From contig JABAKD010000009.1 of the NCBI GenBank assembly GCA_012845835.1, positions 5,333,324-5,397,323 on the forward strand: a stretch of DNA of 64,000 nucleotides, given 5' to 3'. Origin of the DNA: Undaria pinnatifida. Taxonomy: Eukaryota; Sar; Phaeophyceae; Laminariales; Alariaceae. The notes under the pieces are model-generated. The model was not told the origin of the DNA. It saw only the letters and a list, made by a program, of their open reading frames with translations, and searched no databases. Positions 47,134-59,181 of the stretch are shown piece by piece. Position numbers and translations under genes: made by a program. Each line of letters starts with the position of its first letter. Position 1 is the first letter of the stretch.

Positions 47134-48350
47134 CCGACCTCGACGTGACGTGGGGGTTTGATCTGCACGCGTTCTTGCGGGAGCGCTCAATGGAGACACC
47201 TGCTGCCGGCGATGCTGGTGATTTGCACGCGTGCTTGCAGGAGCACTCACAGGAGGCACCTGTCGCCGGCGATGCTGGCGACGGAACAGTCGAGACGATG
47301 GATTCGTCTCAAGGGGGCGCGGTGGATGCCTCCTCGGTCCCGGCAGGGAGGGCCGAAAGTGGCTCAGACGCATCAGCAACCTCCGGCACCGACCAAGGGA
47401 ACGGCGAAGGTCCCCCCACGATCCTGTCGGGCAGGGCAGCTCACGAGCTCAGTAGCTGGGGACGGCTACCCCCGACAGAAATGGGCCGGACCCGGGGTCA
47501 GAGCCAACGCCTGCAGGATGAATCTGCTCAACGTCAGCATGTGAACGAGAACCCGATGTCTGCGGCAGTGCAAACGTGGACGGGGTTTGGGAGTATACTG
47601 GCAAATGTATCCTGGACGACGGAGGATGCAATGGCCATGATGGCCGGAGGACCTGCTGCGGAAGAAAACACAGGGGAGTCAAACGTGTGCATGCCGAGTG
47701 GTTTTCCAGAAGATCTAGAACCACCCCCGCAATCCGTAGCAGATGTAGAGCGTTCCCAATACAGGGCGGCGTGGCGTAAGGCCATGAAGACTGAGTTGGA
47801 CGGTCACAAAACGACCGGAACATATGAAGTTGCGACTCCGCCGCAAGGGCGGAAACCTGTAGGTGCAAAATGGGTATTCTCTTACAAGACTGGCAAGGAT
47901 GGTACCATAGCGAAGGCGAAAGCAAGACTTGTGGCTAAGGGCTTTAGCCAGGTGCAAGACGTAGATTACTGTCAAACGTTTGCCCCAACCCCATCGTCAG
48001 CGTCAATCAAAATTCTGGCGGCCGTTGCAAATGAGCAAGGTCTGAAGATTTTCTATTTAGACGTAGCACAAGCTTTTGTCCGCGCGAAACTCGACGCCGA
48101 AATATACATGAAACTACCCGATGGGTGTGGTGACATGTCAGGAAAGATTGTTCGCCTCAACAGATCACTTTATGGTCTAAAACAGGGTGGACGGCAGTGG
48201 GCCGGACTAATGGTAGAGACCGTGGTAGGATTCGGCATGGAGCAGAGTAGGACTGGTCCTTGTGTTTTTCGCATGGTTGCGGATGGGCAAGGTAGAACTG
48301 ATTATGGCCGTTCATGTAGATGACATTGTGATTGCAGGATCGGACGAGGC
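47100..48350 (+). pseudogene. Copia reverse transcriptase
   Basis: Motifs: 'AWRKAMKTELDGHKTTGTYE', 'GAKWVFSYK', 'KARLVAKGFSQ', 'FYLDVAQAF' and 'RSLYGLKQGGRQW'. The catalytic box HVDDIVIAG is read from another frame (about 48313-48340), because a shift near 48290 and a compensating one near 48355 flank it. Two 60-base near-repeats encoding acidic peptides lie at 47158-47280. Confidence 0.92.
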
Positions 48351-49267
48351 ATGCAGAGACTCCATGCCGCATTAAATACTAAGTTTCCCTTGAATAACCT
48401 AGGCGAGTTAACTTGGTATACTGGTTGTGCTTTCAAGCGTAACTGGGAATTGGGCACGTGGGAGATCACGCAGAAGGCTTTCGTTGAAAGCATGCTGAAT
48501 CGTTTTGGTGTGAACTCGTCCTCTGACATCCCCGCGACCCCTGGCGTTGAACTAGGTTCAAGAGAGGAGGGCGAACCAAAGGGAGACTGGCCGTACAGGG
48601 AGGCTGTGGGCAGTCTGATGTGGCTGTCGACTATGACGCGGCCAGACATCTCGAACGCAGTGCGTGCTGTGGCGCGCCATTCTCACAACCCCACCGACAG
48701 CACTGGAAAGCAGTTCTGAAGATCATGGCATGCCTCCACGGGACAAGGGGTATGGGTTTGACTTTTGTAAGGGGTTCGGGATTGGATCTGACCGCATATA
48801 GCGATGCTGACTACGCTTTTAATTCAAATGACAGGCGCTCGGTGTCGGGGACGGTAATTAACTTGGGGGGTGCTGCCGTCAGTTGGGCAAGTAGCACGCA
48901 GAGGTGCGTTACGTTGTCTACAGCAGAAGCAGAGTACGTAGCCCTAGGTGAAGGGGTGAAGGAGGCTCTGTTTACGGGGGAAGTATTATCTTTCATTTGT
49001 CCAGAGCTAACCGGATCGTGTGTCCAAGTTTTTGAAGATAATCAGGGGGCCATAGCACTGGCTGAGAACCCTCTTAGTTCTGCGCGGAGCAAGCACATAG
49101 ATGTGTGGTTCCGTTTCGTCCGAGAGCTACTTCGTGCAAAGAAAATTGATATTCAATTTGTAGCTTCGGAAGAGCAGCACGCGGATATTTTGACGAAATC
49201 CCTTGCTGCGACCCCTTTTAAATCTCACCGTAAGTTTTTGTTGAACCTACCGTTGGGTGATGAGTAA
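48351..49267 (+). pseudogene. Copia RT thumb and RNase H
   Basis: 'LNNLGELTWYTG' and 'YREAVGSLMWLSTMTRPDI' are followed by a frameshift near 48695. The RNase H domain follows: AYSDADYA, 'TLSTAEAEYVAL', 'EDNQGAIALAENP' and ADILTKSLA. It ends at TAA 49265-49267. Confidence 0.93.
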
Positions 49268-49582
49268 GGGGTGTGAGCATTATTCGATGAGTACCATGTT
49301 TGAGTCATGCGAGGAATAATTTGTCAGACCGCCACCCCACGCTACTTTGAGGGGCATGGGTGAGTAGGGCACTACTTGGCATTTTAGTTTCTGGCCATGG
49401 AATCGTTTCAATGCTGCCATTGTTACAATCACAATTGTTTTGGATGATATAAGACATACAGGGGGTTTTGACCCGGTGGCCGGGTTTCCTCCTGCGAGAC
49501 AGTCGTTAGCTGTTCGTTGGTCCTAGCTTTTTGTTTTGGATGCCCGTTCGGTCTCGTCACTGCTGTGAAGAGCCAGGGAGGG
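49268..49582 (+). other. Copia 3' untranslated tail with polypurine tract
   Basis: Non-coding and ends in GAGCCAGGGAGGG immediately before the LTR, a good plus-strand primer tract. Confidence 0.7.
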
Positions 49583-49732
49583 TGTTAGTTTGGATCGTCA
49601 CAGCACGACGGTTATAAATGTTGTAGAGGGTTGCGTATACATTCGTAGGCGTTTTTATGTAATTTCTCTCACGAGAGGAGAGCTCCTTCACTCCGCTCTC
49701 TGCTCCTTCTCTCCTCTCTGTCCTGTATTACA
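49583..49732 (+). repeat. Copia 3' LTR (150 bp)
   Basis: Starts TGTTAG and ends TATTACA, directly after the polypurine tract. It contains a TATA-like TTATAAATG at about 49611 and a CT-rich downstream block. No second copy is found in the window, so the ends rest on termini and context only. Confidence 0.65.
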
Positions 49733-51607
49733 ACGAAGATAAGAACACTCGTCAGAGCGCGAGGCGGTCAGGGCATCCAGGCTTGGACTCTACGAACATC
49801 TACCTTTTGTTATGGGGTGTTGGTGTTAGGGAGGGGAGTGGGTGATGTGACGACCGAGGGACTAGAGAAGACGGTGACGTTGGCAACACTGACGTGAGAG
49901 ATGGAGTTGTGGGCGGAGTACCGCCAAAAGGAAGATAGAACACTTAAATGGGAGGCTGCCGTTTGATATTCCTACGCAGACGTGTAGCACGTGCCAACCA
50001 GTAGCGCCCAGGTTTGGCTAGGGTGGACCCACGGCTGATGGGCAGGAGGTCTGAGCAGGAATAATTTTCATATACAAATATGATTCCAGTCAAGCTTTGA
50101 CACGTCGAGGCCGCGTCGTCGCTGTCTCTGCATGCGCGCAAAGCGAACGATACCTGCAGGGGGCAATGCCGAAGGTAGAAAGGCGAAGTCTGTTTAGTAT
50201 GTCATGAGGAGCGTACACAGGCAGCTAATCCAGGCTGCGATATAAGCCAGTGCAAGCCTCGCACATACATGCGTATTCGTACGTGCGTTGTATGGACCCA
50301 TGTCTCGTCTCAGTGGTGTGGCCCACGAAAGGCCGCATGCACACGTACGGATTGCAACTTAAGATTATTACTATCGGTATTATACTGCACCTGCTACACA
50401 CCAGGCAATATGGTAGGACAATCTGTACTCTCCGTCCGGAATTCAGCATGCTGCTGTATTTTATAAAAAATATTACAAGGACGTCAGCCGTGAGTTCGAC
50501 GATTTTCAGGTCAATACTCATCTTTGCAAGCTGCGTTGTTGGTACTTATAATATGTTATACAAGGGCTCCGCTTGGGCGCCGGCATTCGCCAGCGCCCAT
50601 GCTACGGGTAGGGCAGGGCAGTACTTCGACAAGTTAAGGTGTAGCTGTCCGATTTGGCATTCATTGAACTTTAAAGTAATGCCAAGAGTTGAATACGAAC
50701 ATGGGATTATGAAGGTCATACTTTGACATAAGGAAAACGTAATATTATACAACAAAGAAGGCAAGGATAGGCGAAAAACACTATGTTAAATGCGCCGTCG
50801 AGTAAAAGTTGGCGTCTATCAAACAAAAATACCGAAAATAGTATTATTGAGAACCTGCGTCGCCTCTAGGCGAAACGGAAGAGGCGTTGGCATTAATGAA
50901 GAGGCTGCACTGCTGTCCCCGTGGCATTGGAGGTTCGAAGTCGACAGAATGCAAAGCCGGTTTGCATCAAACGTCGACATGGGGCCATGTCAGCCGGCGA
51001 GGTTTTGGAAGAAGATAGCTTTGTTTGTTACGTGAAGGCTGTCGCATTGATTGGTCTGCGTGGTCGCGGGCGAGGAGGAAAACGAAGAAGAGGAGAGCAA
51101 TCTCTCGTTGCGGCGGCGTTGTCTAATATAGGTGCGGGGGTGGCTTTGCTCGTACGGGAGGTTGGCGTAGCGCTTCTTCTCTGTTTTTTCTCGGAAAGGC
51201 GGGATATGTGTGTCTGCTGTCTTTGCTTCGCGGGTGCTTTCACGTTGTCGAAATCGGACGCGTCCCCTAAATACATTTTATCCGGATTGTTTCTACCATG
51301 ACGACTGCTGACGGTGCCGTGCGCATTTCCTAGAGACTGGCATATAATTTACTGTTAGTAATAATTATATACCTTTGCAACATTTTTTTTTCTTCATCCT
51401 ATTTATTATCCCCGCATCACTCTCGCGCTCCCTCCCAGTAGTAACTCAGATCCGGGGTCACATAGCGGGCCCTCCTCCTCCCTCCCCACTTCGGCACGTG
51501 CCTTCATTTTTACCGCGAGGAGAATCCAGCATTTTTATTTTCTTCCCTCGTCGACTCGCGTCGAATTGTACCTACCCACGCTGCTAGGCGCTCTCAGCAG
51601 TTTACCC
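49733..51607. other. No recognisable gene
   Basis: Frames up to 158 codons (50250-50726, 50921-51301) have no recognised domain and no splice context I trust. A short match to the 'CTCATCTTTGCAAGCTG' repeat lies near 50517-50535. Confidence 0.4.
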
Positions 51608-51732
51608 TTTTTTTTTGCACTTATGCAAATAAAGTCAAGTAAAAATCTCATCGGGGTGGGTGTCGAACTCAAGGACAACCAAACGTTAGTAGTAATCGAG
51701 GGTAAAACCACTAGACCACCGGGGCGGCCGGC
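51608..51732 (-). repeat. tRNA-derived SINE fragment 1
   Basis: On the minus strand it begins with an A-box-like GGTGGTCTAGTGGTT. A B-box-like GAGTTCGACACCC follows at tRNA-like spacing, and a run of nine A closes the 3' side. The acceptor stem does not pair, so it is not a functional tRNA. Confidence 0.5.
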
Positions 51733-52200
51733 TGACAATTGATTAAAACAAAACAGGATCTTTCCATAGAGATTACATTCCCCCATGTTGTATGATATTA
51801 CGATGGTTGACGCAGCGTTACGTACCCAGAGAGGTTGTTGCATATATTATATGGTGTCAGTCAACATTATTTTTTACTGATGGAGCCTGTGTCCTGTGAC
51901 CACGGACTTGATTATGGGAGTTAATGTGAGAACAACAACAACAACTACTACTACTGCTGCTCTTGAAGCTCGGAATTTGAAAACAGCGTACCAGGTATAT
52001 ATTGTTGACCACTATTTATACTATACTTTAGATTGCTGCTGTGTCATTGATTAGTACGCCACGCGTTGACCCGTTCTCGGAAAAATAACTGCCCAGGAAT
52101 CCGAAACCCAAAATCGTCCCTGCTGTTCTCGAATGTGTTTCTTACCTCCCGTACGTAGTACGCGTTCACCATCAGGTATAGGGGACGGATATGGAAGGCG

Positions 52201-52275
52201 TTGGACAGCGCCCTTCGAACAAAGTGACTTGACCGAGAAATCCTACAGCACTGCCCACTGAGCTACTTAATCACT
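52201..52275 (-). repeat. tRNA-derived SINE fragment 2
   Basis: On the minus strand: A box TAGCTCAGTGGGCAG, then B-box-like GTTCGAAGGGC about 40 bases on. Shares 'AGTGGG..GTGCTGT' with fragment 3. Confidence 0.5.
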
Positions 52276-52376
52276 TGACTCTCACTGGGGGTAGTGCTAC
52301 ATGACATGTCATGTTAAACTACCAAAATATCCATGCATAATGTCGTCAGCACGCACGCTCGAAAACGACAGATATG

Positions 52377-52440
52377 AAGGCGGTGAGAATCGAACTCACG
52401 ACACAGCACCACCCACTGCACGTGACTCAGTAACTCAGTA
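52377..52440 (-). repeat. tRNA-derived SINE fragment 3
   Basis: On the minus strand a perfect T-arm (GTGAG-TTCGATT-CTCAC) follows 'AGTGGGTGGTGCTGT'. The anticodon arm is missing and no acceptor stem forms, so I call a SINE or pseudo-tRNA, not a tRNA gene. Confidence 0.5.
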
Positions 52441-54299
52441 CAGTCTATGTAGCGGGTTATGCTAAAAAACCAACAAAATACGTTTTTTTCGAGTTCGTTA
52501 ATTAGTCTAATTATCACCGACTTCGTAACAGGGATCTCTGGAACTTTCCCCTCTCCACGTACTACAGTTAGTAGTACTAAGGAGAACACTAACAGCTCTT
52601 CGAGGCCGCCATGAAAAAGCGACGCCGGGAAAAAAAATAGTTTCAAATTTGGAAATGATGCCAATTTGGAAAAGGTGTCCCTCATTTATTCGTTCAAGCT
52701 CTACATATATATGCCAAGATCCAAGAATAGCTCTGGCGTATACCGCCCGAACTACAAAAAGAAGCGCACTTACTTCTCGCTGGTCTCGCTCAGCGTCCGT
52801 CCGCGCGTTTATACTACTGTGGCGGGCAGTTGTTGCAGGTAACGTTACCAGGCCCATGCCGTGCATGCCTCGTCTAACACCCCTGGCAGCTGGTGCCCTA
52901 CGCTGTTCTGGGTCTCGGACGGGACATGGCAAATAACCTTGCTTCGTCTCGTCTCGAGTCTTGGGCCCTTGATGACTCGAGTGTGGAATGGAAGTTCAAC
53001 TTACTAGACAAAAAGGAAGAAACAATCGCGAAAAAGTTCAAAATCGTGTTGGCAGAAAACCAAATGTGCAGGAAGTCATGCCTCCACCAGAAACATATAA
53101 AAGTGAAATTGGGAGTCTACGATGTGCCAGGTCCATACCGGTGCATACGTCTCATTACTCGCGTCTGTAAAAACCGACTATACCGCTGGCCACCCTAAAA
53201 GAAAAAAAAAAACTTCAAGAAAGACTACCACGTACATATTACACGTAGTATCCATCACTACGCATACGCACGACAGACGCAAGTCAATTGGAAAAAAAAA
53301 ACAAAGAACAAATATTAAGAGAAAGGAAAGGAATTTCGGAGGTCTACTGGCGAGTCTGCCACCAGAACGGGATGTCACGTGGTTTTTCGACGGTCTACAG
53401 CAGTACTACGAACGACTTCCGATACACCCACCGAAGCACGGACTACCGGCCAATTGCGCGATCGACAGCTGGCCGTGGTTGTCACGTGTCTCTGTGTTGG
53501 GGGCCCCTGTGCCCTGCCTCTTGTTGGCTCTTGTTTGAGTAAAGCATGCGGTGTGCTCGATGGTCTCACGACAGCAGCACGCCAGAACGTCCGCTCGTAC
53601 GACGTATCATTCTTACAGGAAATGTAATATTTTTTCTTCATCAATATAAACATAAAACGGCTGTTATATATTGGACAGCGTGATGCGTGTACGACTAAAC
53701 TTGCCAACGGCACTCGTACTGCACTTTGAGCTATCTGCTGTGGTTCTGGTTGCTACTAGTTGCTGCAGTATGTGCTAGAAGTTTCGCCCTTCGGCTACTG
53801 CTGCTAAACCTGCCGTTGTGTGTTTGCCAACGTCGTCAGTTGGCGTTCATGCTCGTCGTACATACTGCTGTTCTCACCCAGTACGTACGGGTTTCCTCGT
53901 ACCTCAATCGTACGACGACGGGCTCAAAACAGAAGGAAAGTGAAATGAAATGGCATGGACAATGGCCACATAGAAGCGAGCACAGCGGGATAGTCCGCTG
54001 CGAATCAACCGCACTCGTTCATGCCTACAACAGAGGCTGCCTGGAGTGTCAGCGGCCGAGCTAAAGCCAGGGCCAAAGGCCGAAGAGACGGCTCTACCTG
54101 CTTGGTTTTGTCTCGAAATTCTGTTACGTGAAAATATCATGATTTGGGAGTTGTTTTGTCACGAAACGTCTTGCCGTCGGTAATTTGTGTCACGAAGTTG
54201 TTGGGTATCGTCGGTAATTTGTGTCACGTTTTAGGTGAACCCACACTAAAAAATTGAATTTCCAACTGGCAAAACGAGCAGAAACAAAAGCAATAAAAA

Positions 54300-54368
54300 G
54301 ACCGAGCAAGAAGCCAAACGAACCAGTGAAAACAGGCCGAGCAAGAAACCAAACGAACCAGTAAAAAA
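54300..54368. repeat. Two tandem 35-bp units
   Basis: 54300-54334 and 54335-54368 are near-identical A-rich units built on 'CCGAGCAAGAA.CCAAACG'. Confidence 0.85.
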
Positions 54369-55460
54369 GTACACCTAAGAAACTAACGCTCGAGAGTGTG
54401 CCACCGCAAAATTCCAAACATGTGTGGTAATAAGTCAATTATTAATTAATTGATAATTTGATAAAGAAAGTCAAAAGCTCATAATAACGTAAGTTGAGAA
54501 TTCAGGTTCGGAATAGATCCAAGGAAGGTTAAGACACCTACATACGAGTACCTGGTGTTGGAGTTGACCTTCGCTCGTAGTCGTGGGTAGATCTTGGAGT
54601 AGGATATGGATCCATCTGGGTAGCTGAAATAATCACGGGTTTTTGGATGGTGGAAAGGTCGTCGTTGAGTACCCGTGGATTCCAGGAAGAAGTTAAGAAG
54701 GATATGAAAGTCGTGGTACAGAACTGATTGCCAACAAGTAGTTGTAAGGTCGGTAAGTTTTGAGATCCGATTTCCCGGGGTTTGTCGTGGTTGCCCTTTC
54801 ATGTCAGAAGCTCGCTGGGTGTCGCTTGGAGCCGTCTCGAGTCGATGCACGATATGGCAAGCCACCGGGGTCGGGTGAGACTGATGTAAGCGAGTATCAG
54901 GTGAAAGCAGTCAGTATGTGACGGTTTGGTAGGCGAACAATAGCAGTGAAGAAGGATAAATGATACTCGATTACACACGATCCATCAATTATATTTCTTG
55001 ACCACCAGTTCTCGAAGCCAAAACGAGCATTTATTTCGTCAGATGGAAGAACCTGCAGATATTGTATGGAATGAGTTTGGACAGCTAGCGAGCATACAGC
55101 AGTCTCGCGAGTGAGATTCGCCCGACCGCGTTAGCCGAGTCTGATTCTTATCACACATTGTCATCAAGTACCGTTTGGAAATGATGCCAATTTTGTAAAT
55201 CATCCAGGCGCTGCAGACATAAAGATACATCCGAAATCTCCGAAAGTCCTCCTCGACATGCGGTATTTTGCAACTTTTCGCGTGTCTCGCTCGGCATCCG
55301 TCCGTGTTCACGTCGTTGTGTGGAACGGACACGGCAGGGCGAGGGGCGTTGGAGCCGCCCCCCGAAGGCGGCGCTCGAACGAAGCTATATTCGACGGAGA
55401 ATTCCAGTTCCGCGAATCGCATACTTCGGCCAAGACAAAAAGAAACTCCTGACCAAATCC

Positions 55461-55524
55461 CTGACACCAAAGAAGGATTTTATATAGATTTACTGACACC
55501 AAAGAAGGATTTTATATACATTTA
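55461..55524. repeat. Two tandem 32-bp units
   Basis: The sequence CTGACACCAAAGAAGGATTT followed by TATATA occurs at 55461 and again at 55493. Confidence 0.88.
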
Positions 55525-55670
55525 TGGGTGAGTTTTTATTGATTGGGAGGGGTCCTATGTTTTGTCCACAATAATGGCAAGTAAGTGTTGGTATTCATAG
55601 TTTAGGTGGGGAATTTTGAGCTAGATCAAACATCACATCTATTTATAAATGTATTACTGTAGTTTCCACT

Positions 55671-56012
55671 ATAAATACATGTACGATATTGTTGGTGCTT
55701 GCGTGTGAGAGCTCCTCAGCTTGTCTTAGACGTAGATTTTTGCCCTTTTCGCGATAATAACTGGCGATGAGGTCCACCCGACGGCACGCAACTCCCTCAT
55801 CGTGCTCGCAGACCCCTGCTCTGCCTACTCTGCCAAGGGCGGCCTCGGCCGTGCCCAACTAACTCATCTCTCACGGGGCTTCGATTTTTCGAGGATTCCA
55901 TGCTCTTTTAGTCACATGTTTTTTTGTTTCTACGATACACGCAGAACGCATTTATTTAATCATTTTTATTATTCAAGATTCCGTTTTTTCCTGTAGACGA
56001 CAGACCCGAATT
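55671..56012 (+). repeat. Composite repeat unit A, copy 1
   Basis: Closely matches 59182-59506 for about 330 bases in the same orientation, with small indels. No coding potential is recognised. Confidence 0.85.
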
Positions 56013-56569
56013 TATGTCGTACCGGCTCCTTGTACTGCTGATACTTGGCTGAGATACACCTACATATATATACGAGTAGAGTATCATATACGATTATCTC
56101 TGTTTAGCATTCATACACGTGCGTGGTATTCAGCGGTATGATATTGCTGTTCGGTGTGTGTTGTTTCTGTTCGTATCATATCGTATGTATGCTAAATAAA
56201 TGCTTGTAGCTTGCGATCCACAAACGGATTACTGCATGTTTTCCTCAGGGAGCATGTCGAGACATTTTCTTGCGAGGCGCACCAGCACCGCAGCAGTACA
56301 TTCACAGTGATAGGTACCCGTATCAATGTTATCTGTGGTATGTACGTACGTACACGTCGCATAGTATGATGTGGTATATGGTATCTACATGACTGTACCT
56401 ATCGATTGAAATATTCTAGCTTTCGATCCATGCACAATAACAAATTATGAAGCTTTTAACACCTTGTTTACTACATTTAAGAACTGGGTTGCATACTGCA
56501 TGTAACATCAAACCTTCTAGAAAAATAAACATTACCAGGCGGGTGATATAAAGGGGTGTCTTCTTGCTG
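56013..56569. other. AT-rich region without recognisable features
   Basis: Short TA- and GTAC-rich stretches and no domain, repeat family member or RNA gene that I can identify. Confidence 0.5.
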
Positions 56570-57422
56570 AAACCGTCAGATTCGTCCCCTTCAAGGGTTT
56601 ATAGTTTCCGCGCACATATTTAAATGCCCCCCCCCCCCCCCCCCCCCCCCGATCCCTCTTGTTTAAGTTTACGCACCACCTGAAATCAAAATCTGCCAGA
56701 GTAGTAAACACTACTACCAGCCAGCTGATATCATCTCATTATCCATCTAGCCATCCATGCCGTTGCTCCAACTCATCTCCTCCCCCCCCCCCTTTGTTCT
56801 TCGCCCAGTTCGTTCAAACGCCCCACTTACAATCGAAATCGGCCAGAGTAATAAACACTAATAAGCCATTGATATAACGTCATTATCTTTCTAGCCATCT
56901 ATGACGTAGCTTTCATTCATCCCCCCTCCCCCCCTCCAACGCCCCTTCCTTCCCCGCACGATCGCCTAGACCCAGCACCGCGCGTATAGTAGGCCCCTAC
57001 ATACATGATTAATACGCGCGATCGGAGGATCACACACAATGTTGCGAACATCAGTGTCGACCAAATCCTTGACTTTGGAATTATATGTGACCTAAACCTC
57101 TTGAAAACCCTTCCCCCCCCGCCCCCCCTCCCCCCCCGCCCTTTTTTATTTTTTTTCCCCCGCTTCCTCTCGCTTAAACGCCCCACCTACTATCGAAATC
57201 CGCCAGAAGAGTAAACACTTCCACGCCCTGGATATCGCCTTGTTATCGTTTCAGAGCCGTCCATGCCGCTGCTGCAATTCCCACCCACCCCCGTCCCCAA
57301 CGCCCCCTCCTGCCCCACCACCCACACCATCGCCTAGACCTAGCACCACGCGTATAGCAAACCCCTACACCTATGCGACCTAAAGCCCTGCCCCCCCGCC
57401 CCCGCCCCCCCCCCGCCACATT
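56570..57422. repeat. Diverged composite repeats with C-rich tracts
   Basis: Contains a 24-base C run (56627-56650) and at least three diverged copies of a block with 'GAAATC.GCCAGA.TAATAAACAC' and 'CCATCCATGCCG' (about 56670, 56820, 57185). Two copies of 'ATCGCCTAGACC.AGCACC.CG' lie about 370 bases apart (56962, 57330). The left edge repeats the 'CAGATT.GTCCCC.TCA' motif of the fold-back arm. Confidence 0.65.
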
Positions 57423-57843
57423 CCCCCCCCTCCCCCACAAGAAATATTTATAGTTTCCACCCACAAATTGACCTGCCTCACCCGCCCCCTCCCCCCCCTC
57501 CCCCCCTCCCGCCCCCCTCTTTATCAAAATCAGCCCCCCACGTCCTTAAAAACTCCACCCTCCCCTCACCGGATAATCGACTTACAGGATTCACTTGATA
57601 AACTGATGCATTTCCTTCCACAGCTGTCAGATTTTGTCCCCCTCAGAAACGGGTTTTATAGTTCCGCGCACAGACTGACTAACATCACCCTGTTGACCCT
57701 GATGGCTACACTGTAGTTGCAAGGGGAGTCGCCGACCTATATCCTTAATGAGGACACACAACCCGTAATACGCGCGATCGGAGTATCGCACACAGCTTGC
57801 AAAGATGAGTTTCGACAAAATATTCGATCTCACTGCTGGAGTG
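57423..57843. repeat. Left arm of a fold-back repeat
   Basis: Reverse complement of 58651-59070 over about 420 bases. Inner part: 'CACTCCAGCTG.GAGATCGAA', then 'CTCATCTTTGCAAGC'. Outer part: G/C-rich tracts and 'GAAATATTTATAGTTT'. Only small indels separate the arms. Confidence 0.88.
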
Positions 57844-58039
57844 TATTTAAATTTTTATAATATACTGATATGTGTTGTTGCCGTCCGTAGCATTCATACG
57901 AGCACATTGTACACCGGTGGTGTTGTTTTCAATACACTTTCGGTGCTGCTGTAAATACAAATCGAATACGTATGAGTACGAGGTGTTTGCGGCTGACGCC
58001 GCCCGATTGTAGACCCACTACACAAAAATGGAGTTATTT

Positions 58040-58550
58040 TTACGTCCCAATACAACTTCAAGTCATTTCAAACCCACCATACAAAAACCAAGTCATTTCA
58101 GACTCACCATACAATTTGAAGTCATTTCCAGCCCACTACACGAAAACCAAGTCACTTCAGACCTCCCATACAAAAATCAAGACATCACAGACCCCCATGA
58201 AAAAAATCAAGTCATTTCAGACCCACCATACAATTTCAAGTCACTTCAGACCCCCCATACCATTTCAAGTCATTTCAGAACCACAATACAAAAATCAAGT
58301 CATTTTAGACCCCCGATACAATTTCAAGACATTTCAAACCCACCATACAAAAATCAAGTAATTTTAGACCCCCCCTACAATTTCAAGTCATTTCAGACCC
58401 CTCTGACAAAAACCGAGTCATTTCCAGACCCACTTTACAAAAACCGAGCCATTGCCAACCCACTATACAAAAATCAGCCATTTTAGACCCCCGTACAAAT
58501 TCAAGTAATGTCAGACCCCCCATACAAAAATCAAGTCGCCTTTAACATCT
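58040..58550. repeat. About 30-bp minisatellite in the fold-back loop
   Basis: Roughly seventeen imperfect units reading like 'CCATACAAAAATCAAGTCAT' plus 'TTCAGACC'. Two alternating variants occur (ACAAAAATCAAG and ACAATTTCAAG). The Pro/His/Thr-rich frames across it are repeat artefacts. Units are contiguous with no unique spacers, so it is not a CRISPR array. Confidence 0.9.
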
Positions 58551-58650
58551 CCGCTTTTTTTTCATCACGCCCGTGCTCGCACTGCTTCACTCTTTAAGTT
58601 ACACCCCTTGGCATCACAGTCGCTCGTATTATATTATGAAAATTAGTAAA

Positions 58651-59070
58651 CACTCCAGCTGTGAGATCGAATATTTTGTCGAAACTCATCTTTGCAAGCT
58701 GTGTGTGATACTCCGATCGCGCGTATTACGGGTTGTGTGTCCTCATTAAGGATATAGGTCGGCGACTCCCCTTGCAACTACAGTGTAGCTATCAGGGTCA
58801 ACAGGGTGATGTTAGGCAGTCTGTGCGCGGAAACTATAAACCCGTTTCTGAGGGGGACAAAATCTGGCAGCTGTGGAAGGAAATGCATCAGTTTATCAAG
58901 TGAATCCTGTAAGTCGAATAACCGGTGAGGGAAGGGCGGAGTTTTTAAGGACGTGGGGGCCTGATTTTGATCAAAAGGGGGGGGCGGGAGGGGGGGAGGG
59001 GGGGGAGGGGACGGGTGGGGCAGGTCAATTTGTGCGTGAAAACTATAAATATTTCTTGTGGGGGAGGGGG
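58651..59070. repeat. Right arm of the fold-back repeat
   Basis: Inverted partner of 57423-57843. Its inner 170 bases recur directly at 59527-59695. Confidence 0.88.
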
Positions 59071-59181
59071 TATATTATATTGTGCTACCTCCGCTTTCCT
59101 AACATCGTACCTAGTTCTGCCATTACGGGCATGCGCGGAGCCGCAGGCGGGCGACAGCCCGCCGCGGCGAAGCCCCCCTGG

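Larger units (their letters stand above)
45606..49267 (+). mobile_element. Ty1/copia retrotransposon, 5'-truncated and decayed
   Basis: Order protease, integrase, RT, RNase H identifies copia (gypsy places integrase last). At least two in-frame stops and four frameshifts are present. No gag knuckle and no 5' LTR are found upstream; the 3' LTR is at 49583-49732. Confidence 0.94.
52441..55670. other. No recognisable gene; small repeats only
   Basis: No domain is recognised in any frame. Two related segments (52651-52815 and 55177-55312) share GGAAATGATGCCAATTT and, about 110-130 bases on, 'TCTCGCTC.GC.TCCGTCCG'. They are diverged copies of one dispersed repeat. Confidence 0.45.

Noticed and set aside
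52377-52440. Functional tRNA gene
   Set aside because: The T-arm is perfect, but no acceptor stem or anticodon arm can be formed.
58040-58550. Possible CRISPR array
   Set aside because: Units of about 30 bases are directly contiguous and imperfect, with no unique spacers, no cas genes and a eukaryotic context.
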